DNA of 64,000 nucleotides from Excoecaria cochinchinensis (Eukaryota; Streptophyta; Magnoliopsida; Malpighiales; Euphorbiaceae). A program made the translations under genes and the position numbers. Every line of letters starts with the position of its first letter. The first letter of the stretch is position 1. The notes beneath the pieces were generated by a model. The model saw only the letters and a program-made list of their open reading frames with translations, had not been told where the DNA came from and ran no database searches. Of the stretch, positions 11,191-22,645 are shown piece by piece. The DNA lies in contig CANTUQ010000073.1 in assembly GCA_947683425.1 (NCBI GenBank), positions 15,901,501 to 15,965,500 of the forward strand. The letters run 5' to 3'.

Positions 11191-12102
11191 AATACTCGAG
11201 ACTTCGCTTCGAAAGTACCTTGGTTAAAACTTACAATTGAGTTTTAATTTTAAAATTTTATCCTTTTTCAAAACTGCATTGCATCTCATTAGAGCCTTAG
11301 ACCTATGCTAGTTTTGTCCCTTTTTTACCCCCGGTACGTTCCCGAAGCACGATCCTATGTTCACTCAATGTAGGGAAGTGTTAAGGATAATCACGAGCCC
11401 AAGCCTTATACCATCATGGTATATTAAATGGAGATCCGACCGGTCGTTATGCTCATAATGAGGTAGATCCGTTGGCAGGGACCATGCTTAGGTAGCCCTA
11501 AAGTATCATCGCCTTTGATTATAGCTCATGTAATGGAAATAGTTACTTCCCCTAAGTGGTATGAACCTTAATACTATGCTTGTTGTATGGATCATTACGT
11601 ATTGGACAAACCCAGATAATTTGATTGGTCACCCTAATCAAAGGCTTTCATGCCCCCATAGGCCCATGTCAACTTATTCGGACTGCCTAAATACATAACA
11701 ATCATAACCCATTCGCCTGTGCATTAGTTAGGAGAGGTTATGCTATCGATTTTCCACCGTGCGCCAAATGCGCTCATCGGGCCCCCTGTTGATCCTTGGG
11801 CCAATCCCACCTAGGAAAGAGACTATGACCTCGTGTGTGGGAGTAATAAGGTTGGAAGGACCTATGTGCTTGCATGTGATTTGTGGATGTTGCATAAGAA
11901 GGATCATGCATTATATGTCATTCAGGCATCATCCTAACCGGTATGTTTTGCCGCCATCATAGATCTGCCTAAGTGGTCAAGAGGTTCTCAATGGAAACTA
12001 TGTAGAAATCCGTTCTTCGAGATACCAGAAAGGGTGGAGCATCCGAACACTCCTTCAAAAACTAGCTATGCTACTGCAGCTTAGTTTTCTCTAGACGAAG
12101 AA
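11191..12102 (+). other. Untranslated leader of forward Tat element
   Basis: About 0.9 kb between primer site and gag. Its second half (from about 11505) is clearly shared with the leaders at 4139-4727 and 38148-38740 on the minus strand, including CCCTAAGTGGTATGAACC and the leader ORF. No splice sites or domains are evident. Confidence 0.7.
11759..11962 (+). other. Conserved leader ORF upstream of gag (copy 2)
   Basis: This contains PPRKETMTSCVGVIRLEGP and MCLHVICGCC, matching the leader ORFs of the other two copies. Here it is out of frame with gag at 12103, whereas in the reverse element the same peptide is in frame with gag. No known domain is seen. Confidence 0.35.
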
Positions 12103-12999
12103 ATGACAAACTCACCAAGAGGGGCAGAAGCCACCAGGGCCTTGATAACTGAGGAAGTAGGCAGAAGGTTTGAAGAATTCAAGAATAGAATAATGGCTAT
12201 GATGGCCAACATGGCTCAGCCACCCGCTCTAAAGAACCCACCACCTCCTCTTATGAGAAATAATAAAAGGGAGCAGGTCAGAGAAGAGTTGCAAGAAGAT
12301 ATTTGCCCACCACCTGTGGATTTGAGAGCTACCACATTAGGGGCACAGAGAAGAAGGCTGGCCCAGAGAATAGAAGATGAGTGGGAAGACAAAGAGTATG
12401 AAAAAACAGTGTCAGAAAGAGGGAAGGTGCCTCAGAATGAAGAAGCCATCTGGAGGAAGATGGAAGAGAAATTTGAAGTGATGGCAAGGATGCTGATATG
12501 GAGTCGAGGGATGAACCCCGAAGATAAGGAGTTAGAAGGGGAGGATTTAGTCCCGATGAACTTTAAGATGCCGGATGTTCCAAACTTTGATGGCACTTCC
12601 GATCCCACCACACACATAAAACAGTACTCGTTGGTGATTAAAAGTACAACTTTGATGAAAAGGCGGAAGATTGAGTACTTTTGTTTGAGCTTGACCGGCC
12701 CAGCGATGGATTGGTACCACGGGCTTGGCCGCAGAACTAAAGAGGACTGGGATTTACTGAGGGAAGAGTTTTTGGTTTATTATGACTACAGTACGAGGAT
12801 GGAGGTAACTCTGAAGGACCTGGAGCTGTTACAGCAGAAGGGAGGCGAGTCTTTCCATGAGTATCTAACCTGATGAAGGAATCGGGTGATGGAAATGAAA
12901 AGAAAACAAGATATTCAAGATCAGATACGGTTGTTCGTTAAAAATGCGAGCCCATATCTGAGAGAGGGATTGGAGATGAAGGGATTAAGAGACTGGGAG
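12103..12999 (+). pseudogene. Tat gag, 5' part
   Basis: The start MTNSPRGAEATRA matches MANSSRGAEATR of the reverse copy. The capsid core includes SLTGPAMDWYHGLGRR and STRMEVTLKDLELLQQKGGE. Two consecutive TGA codons at 12871-12876 stand where the reverse copy has Arg-Trp. The frame is interrupted at 12999 by the solo LTR and resumes at 17205 (WE | SLKDIAIEA). Expected product: capsid and nucleocapsid of a Tat element, here non-functional. Confidence 0.9.
12995..12999. repeat. Target-site duplication GGGAG (left of solo LTR)
   Basis: GGGAG precedes the TGTCACACC start at 13000 and is repeated at 17205-17209 right after GTGTTACA. Removing one copy plus the LTR restores the gag frame. Confidence 0.95.
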
Positions 13000-13512
13000 T
13001 GTCACACCCCAAAATAGCCCTGGTCAGAATGTGTATGCTAAGTCGGGAATGCAAGGGTATTTCAATAATTTGTGCATGAGAAATTTGGATAATAAGGACT
13101 TGATGGCAAATAATTAATTAAGTATGTTAAGAAGAGAAATGATAGAGAGTGCATGTGGTATTCGGTTGTAGGGTGTTTTGGTTGTGGCAATTATCTAGTG
13201 AAGTATGAGTTTGGTACCTTGGCATGAGATATTTATTCAAGAAAGGATTGGGTGCATGTGAGAGTATGGTGCCATGGTTTGAAAGTCTAAGTGGTTTTGT
13301 GGTCCTATTGGGAGCTTCCATGTGGCATTGGTAGGTGGGCATTGAAAGAAGAAAAAGAAGAAGTAAGAGGAAGAGAGAGGCAACACAGATTGTTGGCTTT
13401 CCCATCCCCTCCTCTCACGCCTCCTTTCGTCTTCTCTTCTCCTTTCTCTGCTTTTCCTTTCTTTCTCTTTTTGCTTGGAGTTGTGTTTGGCTAGGAGTGT
13501 GTTTTGCATGAA

Positions 13513-13521
13513 GAGGTAAGT
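13513..13521 (+). promoter_or_regulatory. Splice-donor consensus in LTR leader
   Basis: GAG|GTAAGT lies about 515 bp after the LTR start, just after a pyrimidine-rich stretch that looks like a 5' UTR. Equivalent sites occur at 49972-49980, 51481-51488, 56980-56987, 59852-59860, 60998-61005 and, on the minus strand, 7227-7235 and 49405-49413. Confidence 0.5.
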
Positions 13522-14159
13522 TGGAGTTTAAGATTTTCTACGTACTGTTCTTCTTCTTCCTCTCCTACTGGTTTTACCTCAGTTAGGGTTTGAGCTAAGG
13601 ATTTTGTGGATTTCTTGTTTGTGCAAGCTTTGGATTGCAAGAAGAAGCTTAAGGATAAGTAGAGGATTGAGGATTGAAGCTGGAAGTGTGATTTTTAGAT
13701 CTTCATTTCCAGGTTTGGGAGCTGTGATTCCTGCATTTGAACTTCTGAGTTGTTTTTGCCCTAATTCTCACTTAGGTTGTAAATGTGTTTGCATTGTTTA
13801 ATTTCTGGAATTTGGTGTGTTTTGGTATGTGTATACGCATGATTTATGTGGGTAGATGTGTTAGTAATGCATGTTAATGATTGAATTGAAGGTACTGAGT
13901 TTGGGATTTGAACTTAGCGTAACTTTTAGGGTTTATGTTCTTGAGGGAATTGAATGTGTTTATGCATGATTTTGGTTGTTTTTGATTGTTGAATTATGTT
14001 GGTGTTACGTTATTTTTGATGTATAAAGATCGATTGGAAGGTAAGATGAGATTGGTAGTGTTTTGAATCGAATTGGAAATTGATTTTTTTTCGAGTTCTT
14101 TGAATTCTGGGCATACTAGGAACGAAAAATCGCGATTCTGGTGGAATTTTCGTTTCGAG

Positions 14160-14450
14160 TAGGTGTGTGTCGTGACTACCCCGAGGTAAGTCATGAGTCG
14201 TGATTCCCAGTCACGACACGTGCCTCTGTCTCCCAGTCACGACGCGTGACATTTCGGCGAGCTGGAAGCAGTCGCGGGGCGTGACTCCCAATCACGACGT
14301 CTGACTGCCCTGTGAGAGGCAAGTTACGAGACGTGACTTAGAGTCACGACTCGCGACTCCCTGGTGAGGCATGTCACGAGGTGTGACATAGAGTCACGAC
14401 TCGTGACCCTCCTTTGAGGCCAGTCACGAGTCGTGACATGGCTCGTGACC
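14160..14450 (+). repeat. Cluster of CACGA/TCGTG palindromes in LTR
   Basis: About eight variants of GTCACGACTCGTGAC and GAGTCGTGACA alternate in 290 bp, many able to pair with their neighbours. This CpG-rich patch replaces the CTGTCGCGAGCGCGACAGA repeats that occupy the corresponding zone of the element B LTRs. Confidence 0.65.
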
Positions 14451-15549
14451 GACCCCCTTCAGCCCCATTTTTCCGAATTAGCCCAGTTTCAACCAAAATG
14501 AATTTCCTATCTCTTCTCTATGGACTTATACTACTGTTTGATTCATGTCATACTTTCATATGCTCTTATATGGCCTTTTCTGTTTTGCCTTGTTCCCCAA
14601 GTGACTAGTTTTCTTATAAAATGACTTTCAAATGCTTTTATGGCTTTTTCCCCTACGTATATTACCTTGCTTATATGAATGGTTATCCTAATTTATTTGT
14701 GATTAACAATATGTTATCCATGATAAGTTACTTGTGGTATTTTTGGAATAAGTTTTGGTTTATAGTGAACCGGTTAAATGATTGTGGGATTTTAACTGTA
14801 TGGTTTGGATTTATATATGCTTATTGTTGTGATTTGTATTGCATGTCATATTTCGAATGCGAAGGAATTATGTAGGCTAACTTTCTGATTGTTTAGTCCT
14901 GAGCATGTCATATTAAAATGTAAAATATTTTATGCATATCTTTGATCAGATCCTCCTCTAAGAATATTCTGCCATGCTTAAGGGTTTATTGTATCATTCC
15001 ACGACTAAGATTATGCGTTTTTAATCATTGGCATAATATGATTCCACATGTGTTCCTGACATGCTTTAGTATATTGAGTAGTGCTAAAATGTGATTGATT
15101 GAACTATTGCATGCTTCAGAATATGAATTGTTTGAGGTATGATTGATAGTATGCTATGCCAAATTTATTTGAATACTATGGTTGATGTCTGAATGCATTA
15201 TTATGCTTTAGCCTTTGAACTCAATGTGTTATGCTTAAATGTAATTTTGGATTATGCATGATTTATACTTTGTTATCCTCACCTACCGCATGATTAGGAT
15301 TTTGTATTGATAATCATTGGCATGGTAGTGCTTCCATACCTGATTTTTGACATGCTTTAGAACATTGTTTAATGTTAAAGTGTATTGAGTGTATTATGTT
15401 TTGCAATAGGAATTGTTTGATATATGACCGACCTTATGAGCATGTTTATATGTCTATCGTACTCTGGTTTATGCATGATGCATATATATTTATGCATTGT
15501 GCGATTCGAAACATGAAATGTTTTATGCATGACCTGCGAGAGTCAGTCT

Positions 15550-15830
15550 AGTGGATAGTTAGGCATGCCTAATAGAGTCCCATTAGCTACAGCCCTTTGG
15601 ACGTTTGGACCCTGATCAGGTCCCCCGTTTGGTTCCTCACGAACCCTTTATGTGTGCGGATCTTTGCGATCCTTTTTAATGTGTTTGGATCTTGTTTAAG
15701 ATCCCCATCAGTGAAATGTTTTTATTGTGACAAAATAAAATGGTTTTCGATTCGTACCCGTAAGGTACCCTTTGGCCGATTTGTACCCGTAAGGTACTAT
15801 CAGTACACTTGTTATCCACTATTGTGAGTC
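15550..15830 (+). other. LTR stem-loop string (solo LTR copy, best preserved)
   Basis: In order: TTAGGCATGCCTAA (perfect 14-base palindrome, 15559-15572); GGACC-ctgatca-GGTCC; GGTTC-ctcac-GAACC; GGATC-tttgc-GATCC; GGATCTT-gttt-AAGATCC; and two copies of GTACC-cgtaa-GGTAC. Six perfect small stems within 280 bp in moderately AT-rich DNA are unlikely by chance, and their order is shared with four other LTRs. Confidence 0.72.
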
Positions 15831-16691
15831 AGCAGGTGCTTTGTTGGTTTGTTTTACTTTGAAATATCCGTAAGAATGTGACACCCGTATGAACATGGTA
15901 TTGATTTGAGGAATCAGTTTATATGTACATGAAAATGGATATGAGCTTCGGAATGTATGTCTTTTTATTGTAAGCATGATTGGATATCTAACACCATTAT
16001 CCGCACTTGTCATGTGTTGTGTTATAAGTTTTAGAATGCTTTGAATGTGAATCGACTAATGTACTTATGTATGTGACTCAAGCATGGTTTTGTTATATAT
16101 AAGCATGTGAATTGGAGCAGCTGTGGCTGTAAGTATGTAAGATTTAACTGTACTTTCTGCATGGTGATGATATGAATGTGATGTTATGTGATTATATCTT
16201 CGGTCTCCGCTATTAGAGTGTTTTCGGCATGACATTTTATATATTAGAGTTGCGCAGCGGTAATGTGGTGCTTTGGATGTCGTCCCTTGGATTTTGGCTA
16301 GTGTGTGTATAGCATGTCAATGTAGGTTAGATAGCGAGTATTCTTAACATGATAGTTGGGTGCGTTATCATATGGTAATTGTGTCCCATTTGATTGGGTT
16401 GTTAGTTCATGCATGGGTACTTGGTTATGACAATTACATGTGTAAATCTCATGTGACTTCGCACGGTAAGGTACTGATATTTGATACCATTGTAGGTATA
16501 TGCATGTGATATTATATGTATTTCTGCATGATGAGACTTGTATCGTGTATTGTATTATGTCTGGTTTGGCCTATTCTTGACATAAGTATATGGTTATGGT
16601 TGTGAGTTTTTGAATTAATGCCTTACTATGCAAGACTGAGTATATATGTATTTTGAATGTTGTGTTTGCCATTGTGAATGTGTTATGCCTT

Positions 16692-16779
16692 GACGACCAT
16701 TGTGAATGTCCGTTCATACTTTTGTGTGTTCTCCCCACTAAGCATTTATCGCTTAGCACGGATTTCCTTTCCGTGCAAG
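16692..16779 (+). other. Triple-hairpin block near LTR 3' end (solo LTR)
   Basis: CAT-tgtga-ATG, then TAAGC-atttatc-GCTTA, then GCACGG-atttccttt-CCGTGC. It lies about 470 bp before the LTR end, matching its place in the other LTRs. Confidence 0.65.
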
Positions 16780-17204
16780 TGGCAGGTTTTGGTTCGGTTC
16801 AAGTCGGGCATCTGCAAGGTCGGCCACGTAGGAGTGAGAAGTTTTGTATTTTGTTCAGCTTCTATACTTCACTTTTGTATTTCTGTATTATTGTATATGT
16901 AATTATATGTAAGAATCTTGAGATTTCTTTTGGGAATGTAAACGTTAGTATGTTCTTATGTTAAGTTTCCTTTGTTTTATCTTTCGCTTTATGCTTCCGC
17001 TTAGTGCCTGCGTGTGTGTGAGTTATTGCATGATCGGTCTGTGCCCGCATGTTAAGTTAAGTTTTTAATTAACCCGTATTTTCGTATGTATGTTATGTAT
17101 GAAAGTATGCTTTCATGTTGTGCATGTGCATATCTGTGTGAGTGAGCGTCGGGTAGCGCGCCCGTCGGCGTCCTTCCAACGGGGGCGGCGATGGGGGTGT
17201 TACA

Positions 17205-18136
17205 GGGAGTCCCTGAAAGACATCGCCATTGAGGCCAAAGGAGAATACCTTGCTAGGAAGGCGAGTAACGAGAACTATGCCAGGAAGGGCAGCAGGCTTC
17301 AGGGGGCAAGTAGATCAGCGGGCTTCGGTAGTGGCACAAGGAAGAAAGCCGAAGTATCAACAGCTAATACAACCCCAAGGCATTTCTCTAATTTGGGAAG
17401 GTCACTGTCATGGGTGCTTTGGAGGTTGATGAATGAGGGTAAGTTGCAGCCTTCGCCACCTCGACCTGCCAGGACTCAAGGTATGTCGGGTCATAAGGAT
17501 AATGAATACTGTGCATATCATCAACATACTGTGCATACAACTGATGAGTTCAATGCTTTGAGGCATGCAATCCAAGACTTAATTGATTCGAAGCAAATAA
17601 TAGACTCGGAGAAGAGGGGAAGTCAGAAGAAATCTGGGTATAACAACGTACGCCCACCGGTATTCATGATCGATTCCAGTCTGCCCGAAGAGTTTATTTT
17701 GAGAGAGCTATATGGCAACGATGCCAACACTGCTATCACGAGCCTCCATGAGGTGAGTGAAGAAGGGCTTCCCGCTGCAGTGATCGATTGCTGGTCCACC
17801 GATGAGAGTGGAAGTGAAAATGATAATTCTAATGTGTTTCCCGACCCGTGGGGTTCAGAAGAGGAAGAGGAAGAGAAGAAGGAAAAGAAAAAGAAAGTGG
17901 GAGCGGTGACCCGGAGTGGAAGGGTAGCTCCAAAAGTTGAGAGGCCCCAAGAGCCGATAATGGGCCAAAAAGAAAAGGAGCCAGAGGATGATCAAATAAT
18001 CTAGCGGCTGAAAAAGACGCCAGCTCAGATTTTGATATGGGACCTCTTGAGGCAGTCTCTATCCTATAGGCAAAAATTGGTGGAGGCTTTATGTGAAACA
18101 ATTATAACCACAACTATATAACATACGGAACTGCTA
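17205..18136 (+). pseudogene. Tat gag, 3' part
   Basis: Gag continues after the solo LTR with SLKDIAIEAKGEYLARKA, a basic linker and a zinc-knuckle region CAYHQHTVHTTDEF near 17508-17550. The last cysteine of the C-x2-H-x4-H-x4-C knuckle has become Phe; both other copies keep Cys. A long acidic then lysine-rich stretch follows (EEEEEEKKEKKKK near 17862-17901). Stops occur at 18002 and 18118. The gag-protease boundary is not exact. Confidence 0.85.
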
Positions 18137-18754
18137 GATGTGGTAAAAGGGGGGGCTGCAGAGAACGTGATGTTTACAGATGCTGACTTGCCGGCAGAAG
18201 GCCGCAACCACAACCGCCCTTTATACTTACGGGCACAAATTAGTCAAAAGCACACGGCCTGTGTGATGGTGGACGACGGTTCATCAATCAATGTGTACCC
18301 GCAGGTGGCTATGGCAGCTTTTGGGGTGGCGAAAGATATGCTAGCTAAGTCTGATCTGACGATCATGGCTTATGATAACTCAAGAAGGCATGCCTCTGAG
18401 ACATTCAAGACAATGGTTAAGATAGGGCCTGTGGAGACAGAGGTGGAGTTTATAGTCCTGTCTATCCCTGCTAATTTTTCAGCTCTTTTGGGAAGGCCTT
18501 GGTTCCATAAGTTGGGAGGCGTCCCCTCTACGCTACATCAGATGGTCAAGAATCCTCATGAAGGGCAGGTGGTGACCATAAAGGCAGTAAGGGAAAATCA
18601 GGTTTCCATACTAGAGATTGTGAGGCAACCTTTCAGTGGGTTCCTTGTGGTTGTGATAGATGGAGAGGAACAGATAGAAGGAAGCCCCCAGGTGCTGAAC
18701 ATGATGAAGAGGATGTTATTCCTCCCCGACGCCAGATTAGGCAAGAATTCCTAG
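18137..18754 (+). pseudogene. Tat aspartic protease domain
   Basis: This holds VMVDDGSSINVYPQ near 18267-18308, the position of the retroviral-type aspartic protease active site (D-[ST]-G in most families, DDGSS here). LGRPWFHKLGGVPSTLHQ near 18490-18540 is the conserved second half. The protease matures the Gag-Pol polyprotein. The frame ends at TAG 18752-18754, where the reverse copy has Gln (GKNSQG). Confidence 0.85.
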
Positions 18755-19597
18755 GGGTTGCCAGAAGCTATTGCCACCAGAGGCCAAAACGATAGAAAGG
18801 GCCTGGGTTATAAAGGTGTGGTGAAGAGGGCCAAGGGGTCAGCAAAGGAGATCCCCCATATCGGAAAGAGGTTTGTGCCAGCAGCTACAGCATGTGCCTA
18901 CACCGGGGAAGCCGAGTCTCATTGGATTGACGAGAGAATTGTACCGGGCTTCGAGGTTTTTAATGATGTCTTTGATTGGGACATAGGATTGATCAAGCCA
19001 GCAATGGGCTTTTAGGATGAAGAAATCATGACCAACAAGACAGTTTGGGACGACGAGGAGCCCGAGGAGGTTATAACTGAGAGGATAGTGGCCACCCAGC
19101 TGAAGAGGTAAGCAAAGATTGAGGAAGCCATACAGGCGGTTATTGAAGAGCCCCTGAAATGCTGAAATGATGCAGGACCGTCAGCTGCAACAGATGCGCC
19201 GACGGGGGAGGAGGAAGAAAATAGTTTAGATTTTCTTTTTACTCCAAAACTTTTTGATAATGTTAATGACAATTTTAGTTTTATCAATAAAGTGAACGAT
19301 TTTGCTTACTTGTGTGATGTCTCTGATGATTTCATTATGCATGATCATGATCATAATCCATCTTTATTTGATATTGATTCAACTGATGCTACTCTATTTA
19401 ATCTTGGAACCTCAAAAGACCTGAAAGAAATCTTGATAGCATCTAACATAACTCCTGAAGAGTGAGAAAAATTTGAGAGAATATTAAGAAAACACGAAAA
19501 AGTCTTTGCCTGGACCTACGAAGACATGCTAGGAGTTGATCGGGAAATCGCAGAACACGCCATTCCTATGCACCCAGACTAAAAGCCTATCAAGCAA
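18755..19597 (+). pseudogene. Tat protease-RT linker region
   Basis: A degraded stretch matching 34865-35780 of the reverse copy. Recognisable pieces are EVFNDVFDWDIG, an acidic Asn/Asp-rich segment (NDVNDN, DVSDDF) and EKVFAWTYEDM, which introduces the RT domain. Stops include TAG at 19013-19015 (Trp in the other copy) and TGA at 19463-19465 (Arg in the other copy). No separate enzyme function is known for this segment. Confidence 0.75.
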
Positions 19598-20830
19598 AAG
19601 TTGAGGACACTCAGGCCAGAATGGGCAGATAAAGTGAAGGAGGAAATTCAGAAGCAAATCAAAGCCAAGTTCCTGATTGAGGTACAATACCCAACCTGGT
19701 TGGCCAATGTTGTCCCAGTAGCCAAGAAAAATGGCAAGGTAAGGGTATGTGTAGACTATCGAGACCTGAATAAGGTTTGTCCAAAGGATAACTTCCCATT
19801 GACCCACATAAACGTGCTAGTGGACAGCGCAGCTACCTGTATGATGTATAGTTTTGTGGATGGTTACGCAGGCTACAATCAGATACTCAATAAAATAGTG
19901 GATCGGATTAAGACAGCTTTCATCACAGAGTGGGGGACATTCGCTTACATGGTGATGCCCTTCGGCTTGAAAAACGCAGGCATGGCTTATTAAAGGATGG
20001 CCACAAGAATTCTAGATGACTTGATTCACAAGGAGGTAGAAGCATATGTGGATGATATGATGATCAACTCGACCACCAGAGAAAGCCACTTTGAAGCCCT
20101 GAAAAAGTTCTTTCAGAGGATCGGAAAGTACAACTTGCGATTAAACCCCTAGAAATGCATCTTTGGTGTCACCTCAGGGAAGCTTCTAGGACACGTGGTT
20201 AGCCAGAGGGGAATCGAGATTGACCCGGACAAGGTTAAGGCCATTAGAGAAATGCCGGTGCCGCAGAAGGAAAAGGATGTGAAAAGCTTTTTGGGTAGAT
20301 TGTAGTATGTCAGCAGGTTTATCGCTAAGCTTACTTCGATCTGTGAACCAATTTTCAAACTACTCAGAAAAAACCAACAAGTAGTATGGAACGAAGATTG
20401 TTAGAGGGCTTTCGATACTATCAGAGAGTATTTGCTGAATCCACCGGTTCTGAGATCGCCACAGCCATTCAAGCCGCTTATCCTATATTTGGCCATAGAG
20501 GATAGTTCTGTAGGCGCCATGATGGCTCAAGAAGATGAGTTCGGAGCAGAGTTTGTTGTTTACTACCTTAGTAAGAAGTTCTTGGCTTATGAGATCAAGT
20601 ATGCAGAAGTAGAAAAGATTTACCTAGCAGTAATTTGGGCCTCTATGAAGTTGAGACACTATTTTCATTCTTACAAGGTACAGGCAGTAGCAAAGCAGAA
20701 TCCCCTCAGATATTTGTAGGAAGCTCCATCCTTATTTGGAAAAATGGGTAGGTGGTTGTTGCTACTATAGGAATTTGATGTAGAGTATGTTACTCGGAAG
20801 ACCATTAAGGGTCGTGCAGTGGCTGAGTTT
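19598..20830 (+). pseudogene. Tat reverse transcriptase and RNase H
   Basis: RT motifs in order: EVQYPTWLANVVPVAKKNGK, RVCVDYRDLNKVCPKD, MPFGLKNAG and AYVDDMMI (catalytic YVDD near 20045). The RNase H domain follows with ILYLAIEDSSVGAMMAQ and YLSKKFLAYEIKYAEVEK. Stops at 19991, 20150, 20303, 20402, 20717 and 20768 break it; five of the six stand at Gln codons of the reverse copy. A frameshift near 20830 separates it from the next domain. The normal enzyme copies element RNA into DNA. Confidence 0.9.
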
Positions 20831-21420
20831 CTGCAGAGCACCAAATCCAAGGAGACTTGTATGAGTTCAACTTCCCTGATGAGGACATAGTAGCTATTAC
20901 GGTTCAAGGTTGGCAATTGCACTTTGATAGGGCTATAAACAGCAAGGGAGCAGGAGTAGGAGTTATTCTGACAACCCCAAATGATGAGAAACTCCCATTA
21001 GCAAAGAAGTTAAGGTACAAAACCACCAACAATGAAGCCGAGTATGAAGCATGTACTTTTGGGTTGGAAGCATTAATAGCTTTAGGGGCAAAGATTATAG
21101 AAATATTTGGAGATTTATCTCTACTGATCAATCAGATTAGGGGTGAGTGGGCTGTCAAAGAAGAATGGTTGATGCCATATGTCAGGCACTTAAAGGATTT
21201 GAGCAATCAGTTTGAAATATGTACATTTCACTTTGTGCCGAGGGATGAGAATCAGTTAGCTGACGCACTTACAACTTTGGTTTCGATATGGGGCAACCCA
21301 GAAGGGGTAATCATGAAGCCGGTTTTGATCTCCAGTTCTGAGAGGCCTAGCTTTGAGTCAAAGCCAGTGATGGAAATAGAAATAACAGAGGGGAAGCCGT
21401 GGTATTATGATATCAGGAAC
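20831..21420 (+). pseudogene. Second (archaeal-type) RNase H of Tat element
   Basis: This contains LHFDRAINSKGAGVGVIL, NNEAEYEACTFGLEAL, EIFGDLSLLINQIRG and ENQLADALTTL. These supply the four acidic positions of an RNase H fold (D in HFD, E in EAEYEA, D in FGD, D in LADAL), all still present although neighbours have changed (HFDG to HFDR). A second RNase H between the RT-linked one and integrase is a published hallmark of the Tat lineage. Confidence 0.85.
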
Positions 21421-22645
21421 TATCTAGAAAATGCACAAATTCCCAGAAGAGGCCATCGAGAAAGATCAGAGGATTATTCGCAAGCTGTCTACTCAATTTA
21501 TCCACATAGATGTGGTGTTGTACAAATGACAGGTCGATGGTGTCCAATTGAGGTGTCTGGACGAGAGAGAAGCCAAATGGGTGATGGAAGAAACTCACGC
21601 TGGTGTGTGCGTAGCCCACATGAATGGACTGACGTTAGCCAAAAAGATCATGAGACAAGGGTTCTGTTGGCTCACCATGGATATAGACTGCTCAAAGTGT
21701 GTAAAACAGTGTCAGTTGTGCCAATAGTATGCGGACTTAAGGCACTTGCCTGTTTTAGAATTGCATAGCTTGATGTCGCCCCGGCCATTGGTAGCTTGGG
21801 GGATAGAGATCATTGGAGAGATATGTCCCACCGCCTCTAATGGACATAGATATATTATAGTCGCCATCGACTACTTTACCAAGTGGGTAGAGGCCGAGTC
21901 CTTCAAGAAGGTTGATGCTCGGGATATGGCAAAATTCATCGAGAAGAATTTGATATGTAGATATAGCATCCCACACCACGTGGTATCTGACAATGGGGTC
22001 CAGTTTATGGCTAAAATGAAGAAGTTACTTCAGAAGTACGGTATTGAGCAACACAAGTCTTCTCCGTATCGTCCTCAAGCCAATGGAGCAGTAGAAGCTG
22101 CTAATAAGAACGTCAAGAGAATCCTGGCTAAGATGGCGCAGAGTTATAAAGATTGGGCAGAGAAGCTGCCTTTTGCACTCCGGTGTTACAAAACAACTGT
22201 CAAAACATTAACAGGAGCCATGCCGTATTCCTTGGTATATAGGACAGAATCAGTATTGCTAGTTGAGGTCGAGCTCATGCCACTGAGGGTGGTTATGGAA
22301 GCTGAGATTCTAAAAGCTGAATGGGCACAACAGCGGCTGTAACACTTGAACATGTTGGATGAGAGCAGGTTGAGAGCCTACTACCATAATCAGATATATC
22401 AGAAGAGACTTGCCAGATCATTCGAAAACAAAGTCAAGAGGCACCCTTTGAAACAGGGACACTTGTTATTCAAGCAGATGAGACCAGGTGCACCAGACAT
22501 AAGGGGGAAATTCAGACCGACATGGGAAGGGCCTTTCATCCTCAAGAAGCTACTATCAAAGAGAACGGTGATTCTATCAGATAGTGACGGCAAAGAGTTT
22601 AACGAGCCAGTCAACGTCGATAGACTCAAGAGGTTCCATGGCTAA
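21421..22645 (+). pseudogene. Tat integrase
   Basis: An N-terminal HHCC zinc finger is recognisable (HAGVCVAHMNGL ... CSKCVKQCQLC) but split by a frameshift near 21430-21750. The catalytic core from 21746 has WGIEIIGEI, VAIDYFTKWVEAES, VVSDNGVQF and YRPQANGAVEAANKNVKRIL, giving the D, D, E triad. The C-terminal part ends with the GKFRPTWEGPFILKKLL block and RLKRFHG, stop at 22643-22645. A TAA at 22340-22342 replaces a Gln codon. No chromodomain is seen, as usual for Tat. Confidence 0.9.

Larger units (their letters stand above)
13000..17204 (+). mobile_element. Solo LTR, Tekay-type, 4.2 kb
   Basis: A single LTR from TGTCACACCCC to GGGGGTGTTACA, flanked by GGGAG duplications, with no primer site, polypurine tract or coding sequence. 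It is therefore what remains after LTR-LTR recombination removed the rest of an element. Internal landmarks are a pyrimidine-rich patch (13385-13480), a splice-donor consensus GAGGTAAGT (13513-13521), CpG-rich GTCACGACTCGTGAC-type palindromes (14160-14450), the stem-loop string (15550-15830) and the triple-hairpin block (16692-16779). It is the most complete reference for the LTR family also seen at 1-1944 and 63827-64000. Confidence 0.92.

Noticed and set aside
13000..17204. Complete element with two shorter LTRs rather than a solo LTR
   Set aside because: No internal direct repeat of the termini, no primer site, no polypurine tract and no coding sequence was found; the 1-1944 LTR aligns without a break to its last 1.7 kb.
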